DNA of 37,582 bases from Myxococcus xanthus (GTDB lineage Bacteria; Myxococcota; Myxococcia; Myxococcales; Myxococcaceae), in contig NZ_JABFNS010000094.1 of NCBI RefSeq assembly GCF_013116825.1, positions 1 through 37,582 of the forward strand, given 5' to 3'. The stretch's first letter is position 1; the number at the start of each line of letters is the position of its first letter. Under the pieces are notes generated by a model, which saw nothing but the letters and a program-made list of their open reading frames with translations, searched no databases and was not told where the DNA came from. This document shows, piece after piece, positions 29,380 to 37,582 of this stretch. A program made the translations under genes and the position numbers.

Positions 29380-31749
29380 TCAGGGCCGCATGCGGACCTC
29401 CAGCGTCCGCTTCGCGCTCAGTCCCAGGTCATCGGTGACGAGAATCTCGTGGGAGCCCACGGACGGCGTCCACCACACGCGCTCATCGGCGCGCGCCGTC
29501 CCCAGCAGCGCCCCGTCCACGAACCACGTCAGCGCCCGCTCGTGTGAGGCCTCCGCCTCCAGCGGCACCTCCTGTTGCGAGGCCGGGACACCGGGAATCA
29601 GCACGGCCACGTGTCCCGGCGCGGGGGAGACGATGGACGGGGCCGCGCGCGCGCCCCCGGGCTCACAGCCAGGCGCGGCGGCGGGCGGCTCCGGCAGGCG
29701 CCGGTGCTGCTCCTCCAGCCAGCGGCGGATGGTGGCCGGCCACGTCACATACACCCGCGTCTCCGTCTTCCGCCCCGTCCGGCACATGGGCCCCACCGAC
29801 AGCCCCGTGGCCACGTCCACCTCCACGTGCTGGTGGTACGGGCAGCGCGCGGTGGGCACCGCCGAGCGCCGCGCGTAGACGTGCTTGCGCTGCACGCAGG
29901 CGTCCGTCGGCAGGTGGCCCGAATAGGCGCAGACCTCCACCACGGCCAGGTCACCCGGTGGATTCACGCTTTCGTCCGGCAGGTTGAGGCCGCGCGGGCC
30001 CACGCCCTCCAGGATGTCGAACAGCACCGGCCCCGCCGCGTCAGCGCCCACCAGGTGCACGCTGGGCGTGTGATTGAAGTTCCCCAGCCAGACGACAGCC
30101 GTGTGCCGGGGCCCCGAGCCCGCCGCCCACGCGTCGCGGTGGCCGAAGCTGGTCCCTGTCTTCCAGTGCACGCGCGCCGGCATGCCCGTCAGCCGACGGC
30201 GTGCCGGGAAGTCCGGCCGGTCCCTCAGCGACAGCGCCTGGCGCGTCAGCCAGGCCGCGCCAGGGGACAGCACCTCCACCGGCGCGGCCGCCTTCTCGTC
30301 CAGCAGAAGCCGCAGCGGCGGCGCGCGCCCATCCCCCGCCAGCGCGACGTAGACGCCCGCGAGCTCCAGCGGCGTCAGCTCGATGCCGCCCACCGCCGCG
30401 GACAGGCCGTAGTACCCGGGCTCCTGCACCAGGCTCGTGACTCCCGCCGCTTGCAGGGCGCCCAGGAAGCGCTCCACCCCCACGCGCTCCAAGAGCCGCA
30501 CGAAGGGCATGTTGAGCGACTGGGACAGGGCGTACTCCAGGCGCACCAACCCCTGGAAGCGGCCGTCGAAGTTGCGCGGCGCATAGCCGCCGTAGGCCGT
30601 GGGCACGTCCGCCACCAGATGCTCCGGCCCCACCATTCCCAGGTCGATGCCCATGGCATACAGCAGGGGCTTGAGCGCCGAGCCCGGCGAGCGCCGCGTG
30701 GCGAAGCCGATAATCTGCCCGCCGTGCTTCTGGTCGAAGAAGTCGAAGTTGCCCACCAGCGCGAGCACCTCCGCCTGCTGCCGGTCCACCACCACCGCCG
30801 TCCCGTTGTAGATGCCTCGCGGCGCCAGCCCCACCGCCGCGTCCCGCATCAACCGCTCCACCATCCGCTGCGTGCCGGCATCCAGCGTGGTGTGCAGCCG
30901 GGCATGCTCCGGCCGCTGCGTGCGCAGCCACACCGCCACGTGTGGCGCCTCACGGGGAAAGGGCTTCAGGTCCGTGGGCACGGGCGTGTCGCGCACCTCG
31001 CGCAGCACCGTCTCCGCCGACACGCGGGCCGCCTCGGGACCTCGGGGCAGCGCCTCCACGTCCAGCAGCCTTCGCGCCACGCCGTCCCGCGCCGACTTCA
31101 ACCGGGCCGTGTTCTGCGCCGTGGGGAAGCGCCGGTTCGGGTTCTGCGGCACCGCCAGCAGCGTGGCAATCTCCGCGGGGCTCAGGTTCGCCGCCGTGTG
31201 GCCGAAGTACGTCAGCGCGGCCGCCTCCACGCCTTCGACGTTGCGCCCGTACGGGACGAACTGGAGATAGGCCGCGAGCACCTCCTGCTTGGACAGCCGC
31301 ACCTCCAACTGCATCGCCCGGAAGGACTCGATGACTTTCGACGTGAAGGTGCGGGGCCGCGGCTCCAACACGCGGACCAACTGCATCGTCAACGTCGAGG
31401 CGCCGGACACCCGCCGCCCCGCGGACAGGTTGCGTGTCGCCGCGCGCAGCACCGCCAGCGGGTCCACGCCCGGGTGGTGGAAGAAGCGCTTGTCCTCCAG
31501 GGCCAGCAGGGCCTGGACATAGTCCGGGTCCACGCGCTCCAGTTGCGTGGGGATGCGCCAGCGCTCGTCCGGGGCCAGGAAGACGTGGGCCGGCGTGCCG
31601 TCCCGGTACTCCATCACCACCGACGCGGGCGCGAAGAGACGGGCCGGCAGCGGCACGCGCCAGGCGGCCACCCACGCGGCCACCGTGAGGCCTAGCAACC
31701 CCAGGCCGACGGGCAAGAGCTTCCGGGTGATTCGACGGGCACGGCTCAT
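29380..31749 (-). CDS. pbpC: Penicillin-binding protein 1C (PbpC)
   Basis: This 789-residue bifunctional peptidoglycan synthase of the PBP1C class has a single N-terminal membrane helix (about 12-30). The glycosyltransferase-51 domain (about 60-230) has catalytic Glu 85 in LEDKRFFHHPGVDP, plus STLTMQLVR and NPNRRFP. The transpeptidase domain has the SxxK serine at 357 (SALK), SxN in SQSLNMPF and the KTG at 530 (HWKTGTSFGH). A C-terminal PBP1C-specific domain (about 680-789) is preceded by Cys-containing EVCAYSGHLPTDAC and ends in an Ig-like beta domain. All catalytic motifs are intact. In many proteobacteria pbpC lies beside a bacterial alpha-2-macroglobulin gene, and one follows here after a small intervening gene. 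Confidence 0.95.
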   Translation of the reverse strand: MSRARRITRKLLPVGLGLLGLTVAAWVAAWRVPLPARLFAPASVVMEYRDGTPAHVFLAPDERWRIPTQLERVDPDYVQALLALEDKRFFHHPGVDPLAVLRAATRNLSAGRRVSGASTLTMQLVRVLEPRPRTFTSKVIESFRAMQLEVRLSKQEVLAAYLQFVPYGRNVEGVEAAALTYFGHTAANLSPAEIATLLAVPQNPNRRFPTAQNTARLKSARDGVARRLLDVEALPRGPEAARVSAETVLREVRDTPVPTDLKPFPREAPHVAVWLRTQRPEHARLHTTLDAGTQRMVERLMRDAAVGLAPRGIYNGTAVVVDRQQAEVLALVGNFDFFDQKHGGQIIGFATRRSPGSALKPLLYAMGIDLGMVGPEHLVADVPTAYGGYAPRNFDGRFQGLVRLEYALSQSLNMPFVRLLERVGVERFLGALQAAGVTSLVQEPGYYGLSAAVGGIELTPLELAGVYVALAGDGRAPPLRLLLDEKAAAPVEVLSPGAAWLTRQALSLRDRPDFPARRRLTGMPARVHWKTGTSFGHRDAWAAGSGPRHTAVVWLGNFNHTPSVHLVGADAAGPVLFDILEGVGPRGLNLPDESVNPPGDLAVVEVCAYSGHLPTDACVQRKHVYARRSAVPTARCPYHQHVEVDVATGLSVGPMCRTGRKTETRVYVTWPATIRRWLEEQHRRLPEPPAAAPGCEPGGARAAPSIVSPAPGHVAVLIPGVPASQQEVPLEAEASHERALTWFVDGALLGTARADERVWWTPSVGSHEILVTDDLGLSAKRTLEVRMRP

Positions 31750-31769
31750 GAGACGGTGAATCCCAGGCG

Positions 31770-31775
31770 TATACT
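31770..31775 (+). promoter_or_regulatory. -10 element for a probably leaderless PLD-like gene
   Basis: TATACT lies 7 nt before the ATG at 31783, so transcription would begin at or next to the start codon. No ribosome site is present. The -35 would fall in the start of pbpC and is poor (CATGAG). The palindromic GTATAC core could also serve the divergent pbpC gene, whose ATG is only 33 nt away. Confidence 0.45.
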
Positions 31776-31782
31776 ACGCGCA

Positions 31783-32466
31783 ATGAATGCCTTTGAAGTC
31801 GACGCCATCCTGACGTCCATTCTCGACGACCGGCGGCTGACACCCACCGAGCGGCAGGCGTTGCAGGCCGTCCTGGTGGAGCGGCGGGCGGGCGAGGCCC
31901 TGCTCACCCTCTTCCGCTCCCGGGCCTTCGCCCTGGCTCGAGCGTCGATGAAGGACACGCGCTCCCGGGAGGTCATCTCCTGGCTGGAGGAGACGGTGCA
32001 CGCGCTGCACGCGCCCCAGCCCGAGCCGACCTCGCGCATGGAGGCGCACTTCTCTCCGGGCGAGGGGCCGCTCAACGCCATCGTCCAGCAAATCCAGTCG
32101 GCACGCGGCTCCATCGACGTCTGCGTCTTCACCGTGACGGATGACCGCATCACCCGCGCGCTGCTGGACGCCCACGGGCGCGGGGTGCGGGTGCGAATCG
32201 TGAGTGACGATGACAAGGCCATGGACCCGGGCTCCGACATGGAGCGGCTGGGGGACGCCGGCATCCCCATCCGCCTGGACAGGACGTCCGCGCACATGCA
32301 CCACAAGTTCGCCGTGTTCGACCGGCTGCGGCTGGTGACGGGCAGCTACAACTGGACGCGCTCGGCCGCCGAGTACAACCACGAGAACGTCCTGGTCTCC
32401 GACGACGCGCGGCTGGTGCAGCCCTTCAACCGCGCGTTCGACGCGCTGTGGGAGACGCTCGACTAG
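31783..32466 (+). CDS. Phospholipase-D-like protein with one HKD motif
   Basis: This 227-residue cytoplasmic protein has a helical N-terminus (1-95) with no assigned fold, and one phospholipase-D-like domain (about 95-225). The domain includes GSIDVCVFTVTDDRITRALL, VRVRIVSDDDKAMD, then the HKD motif HHKFAVFD followed by GSYNWTRSAAEYNHEN. With a single HKD motif it would act as a homodimer, as in the Nuc/BfiL-type nucleases and PLD-like hydrolases. There is no signal peptide, which argues for a nucleic-acid or intracellular substrate. The ATG at 31783 was chosen over in-frame upstream codons because TATACT lies 7 nt upstream. It stands on the strand opposite its neighbours. Confidence 0.9.
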   Translation: MNAFEVDAILTSILDDRRLTPTERQALQAVLVERRAGEALLTLFRSRAFALARASMKDTRSREVISWLEETVHALHAPQPEPTSRMEAHFSPGEGPLNAIVQQIQSARGSIDVCVFTVTDDRITRALLDAHGRGVRVRIVSDDDKAMDPGSDMERLGDAGIPIRLDRTSAHMHHKFAVFDRLRLVTGSYNWTRSAAEYNHENVLVSDDARLVQPFNRAFDALWETLD

Positions 32467-32488
32467 GAGCGTCTCCCCGCGCCGCGCG

Positions 32489-35400
32489 CTACAGCAGGTT
32501 GTCCTTCCACGGCCCGGACACCTGAATCGTCCGGCCCGGCTCACGCGCCCACAGGCGCGGGTCATACATGGCCTCTGCCTCCGCGGACGGCAGGGTGAAG
32601 GCACCCGCCGTCACCGCGCGCACCGCGTAGACGACCTTCTTCGACTCGCGAGGCCCCAGGCTGCCGAAGACCTCCATCCGGTCATCGCGGATGTTCACGT
32701 AGTCCGCGGACCACAGCGACGCCGGGTCCACCCAGTCGGTGGAGCCACCCCGGCCCAGGCGCGCGTTCTCGATTTCCCAGCCCGCCGGGAGCCGGTCCAC
32801 CAGGGCGATGTTCTGCACGCGCTCACCCGTCGTGTTGCGAATCTCCAGCTCCACGTAGACGAGGTCCGCCAACGCCACCGGGGCCTGCCCCATGGCCAGC
32901 ACCGTGCCGTCCAGCTTGCGCCAGGTGCGCGTGAGCGCCAGGCCCTCGCCGCCCGTGCGGGGCTTGCTGTCCGAGCGCACGCCCTCGCTGCTCAGCACGA
33001 GGTACAGCCGGCCCTCGTCCTTGGACGTCACCTCCAGCTGAAGGCCCTGCCGCTCGCTGGCGCGGGCCAGGGCCCACGTCCGGTCCGACGAACGCACCGT
33101 CTTGTCCTGCACCGGCGTCATGACCTTCCCGTCCGCCTTGAGCACCGGCGCGGAGAACTGGGTGGACGTCCCTTGCAGCCGCTTGCCCAGGCCGGTGATG
33201 CCCCACACCAACTCCTGCGTCGTGTACCAGCCGCTGGAGTGCGCCTGGAGCGATTCGGCCACCATGCGCGCCAGCGGCTCACCCGCCGCGTCCTTGCCGA
33301 ACAAGTCCTGGAAGGTGCTCAGCATGAAGCCGCGACGGCGCCGGTCGGAGTAGAAGGACCAGTCGTTCTTCCGCTCCTCGGTGACGGGCGACAGGTCGGG
33401 GTTGCGCAGCTCCTTCTCGTAGCGCCGGTCGCCCGCCAGCCACAGCGAGGCCTTGAGCATGTAGTCACGCTCCTGCTCCTCGCCCGTGAGCGCCTTCTGC
33501 TTCGCCCGCTCCGCCAGCGCGTCCACCATCTTCTGCACACGCGCCTTGCGGCCCTTGCCGGCCACGGAGAGGACGTAGTGCATGTAGGCCTCCGCGCTGT
33601 CCGTGTACATGTCGTCGCGGCCCTGGCGGCTCTCGAACTTGTTCAGCTCGGTGGACATCCACGTGAGCGCGTCGTTCAGCCGGTCCTGCGGCACGGGGTA
33701 CTTCAGCTTCTGCGCGTCCAGCAGCATGTGCGTGGCGTACGCCGAGCCCCAGCCCACCGGCTCCGTGGCGCCCGGCCAGTAGCCGAAGCCGCCCGACGGC
33801 GTCTGCATGGCCAGGATGCGGTTGATGCCCGACAGCACCATGTCGCCCACGGTCCCGCCCTGGGTCAGCGTGGGGTCCACGTCGTTCACCAGCTCGGACA
33901 CGTACAGCAGCGGACGGGTGGCGGACGTCGTCTGCTCCACGCAGCCGTAGGGGTAGCGCGCCAGGTACGCGAGGTGCTGCAACGAGCGCGCGTACGGATT
34001 GGCCGTCACCCACAGCGTGGAGCGCTCCGTCGTGGGCACCCAGCCCTGGAGGTACTGCGAGACGTCCGTCGTCCCCTGCGCCAGTTCAATCTGCTGCACC
34101 AGGCGCTCGCGCGGGCCCGCCGGAGACAGCGGCACGTCCAGCGACTCACTCGAGGTGTAGCCGCCGCCCTCCACCGTCACCGACAGCCGCGCCGCGCCCA
34201 CCGCCTGCACCGCGCGGGCCTGGAAGACGAAGGTGTGGGACTTGCCGTCCGCCACCCGCGCCGTGCCCTCGCTCTTGCCCAGCAGCTGAAGCGGCGAAGT
34301 GGCCGCCGCGGGCATCACCAGCCCTGGCACCGGCAGTGACTCCGCGTTGAGCGTCACCTTCACGTCCTGCGCCTTGCCGGACAGGTTGGTGACGAAGACG
34401 GGCACCTGGATTTCGTCGTGCTGCGTGAGGAAGCGAGGCAACGTCGTCTGGAGCACCAGCGGGTCGCGCACCAGCACCTGCGCGCTGGCGCGGCCAATGC
34501 GCTGCGGGCCCGCCGTCACCGCCATCACCCGCACCGCGCCGCGGTACTGGGGCAGCTTGAAGGGCACGCGCAGCTTGCCGTTCGCCGGCACCGGCAGCAG
34601 GCCGCTCCACAGCGCCACCGGCTTGACGGGCTGCACGCGGCCATCCGCGCCGCCCTCGTTGTCACCACCCGTGGAGCGGGACGCGCCGCCCGGCGGCACC
34701 AGCAGCGTCCAGCCCAGCGTCTCGTAGGTCTCCACGCCCAGCGCCCGCCGGGAGAAGAGCTGCTTCTGCGGGTCCGGGCTCTGGAAGCGCGTGAGGGAGA
34801 GGATGCCCTCGTCCACCACCGCGATGGTGGCGAAGGTGGGTCCTTCCTGCGGGCCCAGCTCCAGGTCCACCGTGAGGGTGTCGTTGGAGCGAACCTCCTT
34901 GGGCACGTTCATCGTCACCGACTGCGTGTACTCCACCGGCTCCAGCGTGACGCCGCCCACGCCGAAGGCGCGGTCGGGCATGAAGGCCTCGGCGGACTCC
35001 AGGTGCGGGTCCTTCACCAGGAAGGCGCTCACGTACACGTTGGGCGCGAAGGCGGACGGCGTGAAGTTCCACGTCACCTCGCCGGGCTCCACCGCCACCC
35101 AATGGGAGGCGAGCACGCGGTCCGTCTCCGCGGTGAAGAGCATGCGCCCCTTGTAGGGCGACTTCACCTTCACGGTGATGGCCTGCCCCACGCGCCCCTT
35201 CGCCGGCAGCGCCAGCTCCAACGAGGTGGGCTTGAGCGGGCGCGGCGTCTGGTCCACGCGCGAGCCTTCCCCCCACCAGTAGTAGCGGCCCTCCCCTTCC
35301 AGCTCCAGGTCCGTCTGGGCCCCACCCGAGCGCACGCGCACGATGTAGCCCGCGGAGTCCGCGCCCGGCGTCACGTCCAGCGAGAAGCGGCCATCCTTCA

Positions 35401-37582
35401 CCGCCACCGTGGAGCGGCCCTCACGCACCGGGCGCAGGTAGCGCTGGTAACGCTCGTAGCCTTCGTTCTCGTCGTAGAAGGAGCCGTACTCCTCCTCCAG
35501 CCGCAGGAACTCCACGTCCACCGTCCTGGGCGTCTTGTCCGAGGCGGCCAGCAGCTTGCCGTCCCAGTCCACCACCACGCCCTTCACCGTGAAGGGCTTG
35601 CCGGCCTTCACCTTGCCCGTGCTGCCCTGGAGGCCCACGTAGTACGCCTCCGGATGCACCGGCACCGTCACGCTGCCCAGGGTGGAGCGGCCGCTGCCCG
35701 ACTCGAAGACGCTGGCCAGCGCGCTCAGCGCCCCGGCGCCCCGCAGGGCCCCCATGGCGCCCTGGGCCGGGCAACGCAGGACGGCCTGTCCCTTCGCGTC
35801 CAGCGTGCCCTGCACCTGGCCCAGCGTGACGGGGCGGGGCTCGCTGCCCTCCTGGCGCCACAGCCCATAGGCGTACTGGGCGTTCTCCTTCGGCTTGAAG
35901 GCGGACGGGATCAGCCGGCACGTCAGCTCCACAGGGCTGCCCTCCGCCGAGCCGCCGAAGAGGTACGCGGCCTCCACGGCCACCGGGACTTCGTCACCCT
36001 GGAGATAGCCGGCCTGCTCCGTGCGCGCCTCCACCTTCATGCGCTCCGGGACGAACTCCTCCACGCTGACGGAGTAGATTGCCACTTCGCGGTCCGCCAC
36101 GTTCAGCACCACGCGGTAGCTGCCCGTGTCCTGGAATGAGTCGAAGGGCAGGTCCAGCGTCACCAGGCCCGCCTCGTTCGTCTTCAGCGACACCTTCTTC
36201 AGCTCGCGCTCACGCGGGTCCACCACCACCAACTCCACGGGCATGCCCGCCGGCGGCGCCTTGTCATCCTGGCCCCGCAGCACCGCGGCGATGTGGGCCG
36301 TGTCGCCCGGGCGGTACACGCCCCGGTCCGACCACACCGACGCGCGGTAGGCCTTCGCCGAACGGTAGGGCTCGCCATGCACGTCCGCGTTGGCGATCTC
36401 CGTCTTCAGCTCGCTGTACTTGAGGTACGTCAGCTCCTCGCCGTCACGGGCGATGAGCGCGAAGGGCGCGCTGTCGTCGATGCCGGGCGCGGGCACCTGG
36501 AGCCGGCAGCCATCCGCCGCCACCGTGGTGCAGCGGGCCACCGACTCGCCGCTCTTCTTCACCAGGGAGACCTCCACGCCCGACAGCGGCTCGGTGCTCT
36601 CGATGCCCAGCGCCCACACCCAGACCTCACCGGCGCCGGTGGAGCCCGGCGCGGCCTCACCGCGCTTGGCCACCAGGCTCAGGTTGGTGAGGAGGATGCG
36701 GCTGGCCGCCACGTGGTGGTTCTGCTTCGCGGTGATTTCCACCAGGCCCTTCGTGTTCGCCGGCACCAGGCTGGCCACGTCCACGTAGGTGGTCGCCAGC
36801 GTGTCCGGCTGCGACTTGAGCGCCAGCGTCCGCTTCGCCACCACGTTGGAGGTGCGCTCGTCCGCGCGCTCGCGGTAGTCGTCGCTCATCCAGAAGACGA
36901 GGTTCTCCGGCGGCACGTTGCGGACGGTGAGCTCCACCGAGTCCAGGTTGAGGTGCTGCAACGGCAGGTTGCGCCACGCGCTGCGCGGCAGGTAGCGGCC
37001 GGTGGTCGCGAAGGACAGCTGCGGCGAGCGCGCGGGGACGGCGAAGGCCTCCTCGTAGGTGGCCAGCAGCGTGCCGCCGCCCACCGAGGACGTGCCCGCG
37101 TCGATGCGCAGCGCGTAGGAGCCGCGCTTGAAGTCACCGAAGATGCGGAAGCCGCGGCGGGACGGCGCGACGGAGACCTTGACGGCGGGCGTCAGGTGGA
37201 TGGCCTCCGCGGCGACGCCGTCATCCAACGTGCAGCCCTTGTTGCGGTGGTCCCAGTAGTACGGGTCATACCCTTCCGTCTCGCGCGGGGAGGGCGGTGC
37301 GGCGCCGTCCACGTCCCGGCAGCTCACCTCGATGTAGAAACCCGTGGTGCCCTGCTCCACCGAGGCGCGGGTGATGTCCATTCGCTTGCCGGCGCGGAGC
37401 TCGAACGCGCTGCGCGCGGCGGGGGCCGTCGCCTTCGCCTGCGACGCGGCGGGCAGTCCCGCCTGGAGGCTGAAGTCGACCGTGCGGCCCTGCTTGAGCA
37501 GCCCGCTGGTCAGCTGCGCGCTGACGACGTTGCGCGTGGCGGGAAGCGTGCGCCACTTCACGTCACCCACGCCCTGCCCACC
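32489..37582 (-). CDS. Bacterial alpha-2-macroglobulin (5' end beyond the window)
   Basis: The frame stays open to the window edge, so the N-terminus (signal peptide, lipobox, first domains) is missing; 1697 residues are visible. The protein is a protease-trapping alpha-2-macroglobulin of the YfhM type: many macroglobulin beta-domains, including VYRPGDTAHIAAVLRGQDD, FDSFQDTGSYRVVLNVAD and the conserved pre-bait segment GEGRYYWWGE. The thioester motif CVEQ (Cys codon 33941-33943, Gln codon 33932-33934) lies within YPYGCVEQTTSATRP. A helical thioester domain follows (with MQTPSGGFGYWPGATEP), then the C-terminal receptor-like domain. An intact CxEQ means it should link covalently to attacking proteases. 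The Gly-Val-Gly start at 37570 is not a convincing start codon. It converges on the PLD-like gene, 22 nt apart. Confidence 0.94.
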   Translation of the reverse strand, partial: GGQGVGDVKWRTLPATRNVVSAQLTSGLLKQGRTVDFSLQAGLPAASQAKATAPAARSAFELRAGKRMDITRASVEQGTTGFYIEVSCRDVDGAAPPSPRETEGYDPYYWDHRNKGCTLDDGVAAEAIHLTPAVKVSVAPSRRGFRIFGDFKRGSYALRIDAGTSSVGGGTLLATYEEAFAVPARSPQLSFATTGRYLPRSAWRNLPLQHLNLDSVELTVRNVPPENLVFWMSDDYRERADERTSNVVAKRTLALKSQPDTLATTYVDVASLVPANTKGLVEITAKQNHHVAASRILLTNLSLVAKRGEAAPGSTGAGEVWVWALGIESTEPLSGVEVSLVKKSGESVARCTTVAADGCRLQVPAPGIDDSAPFALIARDGEELTYLKYSELKTEIANADVHGEPYRSAKAYRASVWSDRGVYRPGDTAHIAAVLRGQDDKAPPAGMPVELVVVDPRERELKKVSLKTNEAGLVTLDLPFDSFQDTGSYRVVLNVADREVAIYSVSVEEFVPERMKVEARTEQAGYLQGDEVPVAVEAAYLFGGSAEGSPVELTCRLIPSAFKPKENAQYAYGLWRQEGSEPRPVTLGQVQGTLDAKGQAVLRCPAQGAMGALRGAGALSALASVFESGSGRSTLGSVTVPVHPEAYYVGLQGSTGKVKAGKPFTVKGVVVDWDGKLLAASDKTPRTVDVEFLRLEEEYGSFYDENEGYERYQRYLRPVREGRSTVAVKDGRFSLDVTPGADSAGYIVRVRSGGAQTDLELEGEGRYYWWGEGSRVDQTPRPLKPTSLELALPAKGRVGQAITVKVKSPYKGRMLFTAETDRVLASHWVAVEPGEVTWNFTPSAFAPNVYVSAFLVKDPHLESAEAFMPDRAFGVGGVTLEPVEYTQSVTMNVPKEVRSNDTLTVDLELGPQEGPTFATIAVVDEGILSLTRFQSPDPQKQLFSRRALGVETYETLGWTLLVPPGGASRSTGGDNEGGADGRVQPVKPVALWSGLLPVPANGKLRVPFKLPQYRGAVRVMAVTAGPQRIGRASAQVLVRDPLVLQTTLPRFLTQHDEIQVPVFVTNLSGKAQDVKVTLNAESLPVPGLVMPAAATSPLQLLGKSEGTARVADGKSHTFVFQARAVQAVGAARLSVTVEGGGYTSSESLDVPLSPAGPRERLVQQIELAQGTTDVSQYLQGWVPTTERSTLWVTANPYARSLQHLAYLARYPYGCVEQTTSATRPLLYVSELVNDVDPTLTQGGTVGDMVLSGINRILAMQTPSGGFGYWPGATEPVGWGSAYATHMLLDAQKLKYPVPQDRLNDALTWMSTELNKFESRQGRDDMYTDSAEAYMHYVLSVAGKGRKARVQKMVDALAERAKQKALTGEEQERDYMLKASLWLAGDRRYEKELRNPDLSPVTEERKNDWSFYSDRRRRGFMLSTFQDLFGKDAAGEPLARMVAESLQAHSSGWYTTQELVWGITGLGKRLQGTSTQFSAPVLKADGKVMTPVQDKTVRSSDRTWALARASERQGLQLEVTSKDEGRLYLVLSSEGVRSDSKPRTGGEGLALTRTWRKLDGTVLAMGQAPVALADLVYVELEIRNTTGERVQNIALVDRLPAGWEIENARLGRGGSTDWVDPASLWSADYVNIRDDRMEVFGSLGPRESKKVVYAVRAVTAGAFTLPSAEAEAMYDPRLWAREPGRTIQVSGPWKDNLL

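Overview
The window is about 37.6 kb of very GC-rich, densely coded bacterial DNA. Codon third positions are strongly G/C. The gene content points to a predatory myxobacterium, most likely Myxococcus or a close Myxococcaceae relative: an atypical type III secretion (T3S) locus without a secretin in view, many lipoproteins and beta-barrels, CotH and EAL proteins, and a pbpC/alpha-2-macroglobulin neighbourhood. The genus is an inference. No rRNA, tRNA, insertion sequence, phage gene or CRISPR array was seen.

Region 1 (1-10.8 kb, all minus strand) is one long T3S operon. In transcription order it holds a small helical protein, a needle/filament-like protein, a TPR chaperone-like protein, an unrecognised 131-aa protein, a FliA-type sigma factor, SctI, SctJ, a FliG-like protein with a long repeat-rich tail, SctL, SctN ATPase, SctO, SctP and SctQ, then a gene leaving the window. 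The order matches both yscE-F-G-H-I-J-K-L/N-O-P-Q and the flagellar series fliE-F-G-H-I-J-K-M. The slot occupied by sctK elsewhere holds a recognisably FliG-like protein, and a flagellar-class sigma factor sits inside the operon. A GCCGATAA box (the FliA-type -10) precedes the needle-like gene. The locus therefore looks like a T3S system that kept flagellar traits in its sorting platform and regulation.

Region 2 (10.8-19.0 kb, plus strand) starts with a small exported protein. It continues with a tightly coupled six-gene operon: a GbsR/MarR-type regulator, a LolD/MacB-like ATPase, two FtsX-type permeases (one with a very large extracytoplasmic domain), a LolA-like periplasmic protein and an outer-membrane beta-barrel. 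Together they could form a complete inner-membrane to outer-membrane route for a lipid or lipoprotein. A perfect palindrome covers the likely -35 box of this operon, and a strong terminator closes it.

Region 3 (19.1-29.3 kb) is cell-envelope accessory DNA: a secreted coiled-coil protein with four IGRSEP repeats; an LVIVD-repeat lipoprotein co-transcribed with a stand-alone EAL c-di-GMP phosphodiesterase; a divergently transcribed 1235-residue protein joining a zinc metallopeptidase, a TolB-like propeller and an Omp85-like barrel; a small membrane protein; and a CotH-like lipoprotein.

Region 4 (29.3-37.6 kb) has pbpC (penicillin-binding protein 1C) and a thioester-type bacterial alpha-2-macroglobulin, cut by the window edge. 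This is a recurrent functional pair; here a small phospholipase-D-like protein on the opposite strand separates them.
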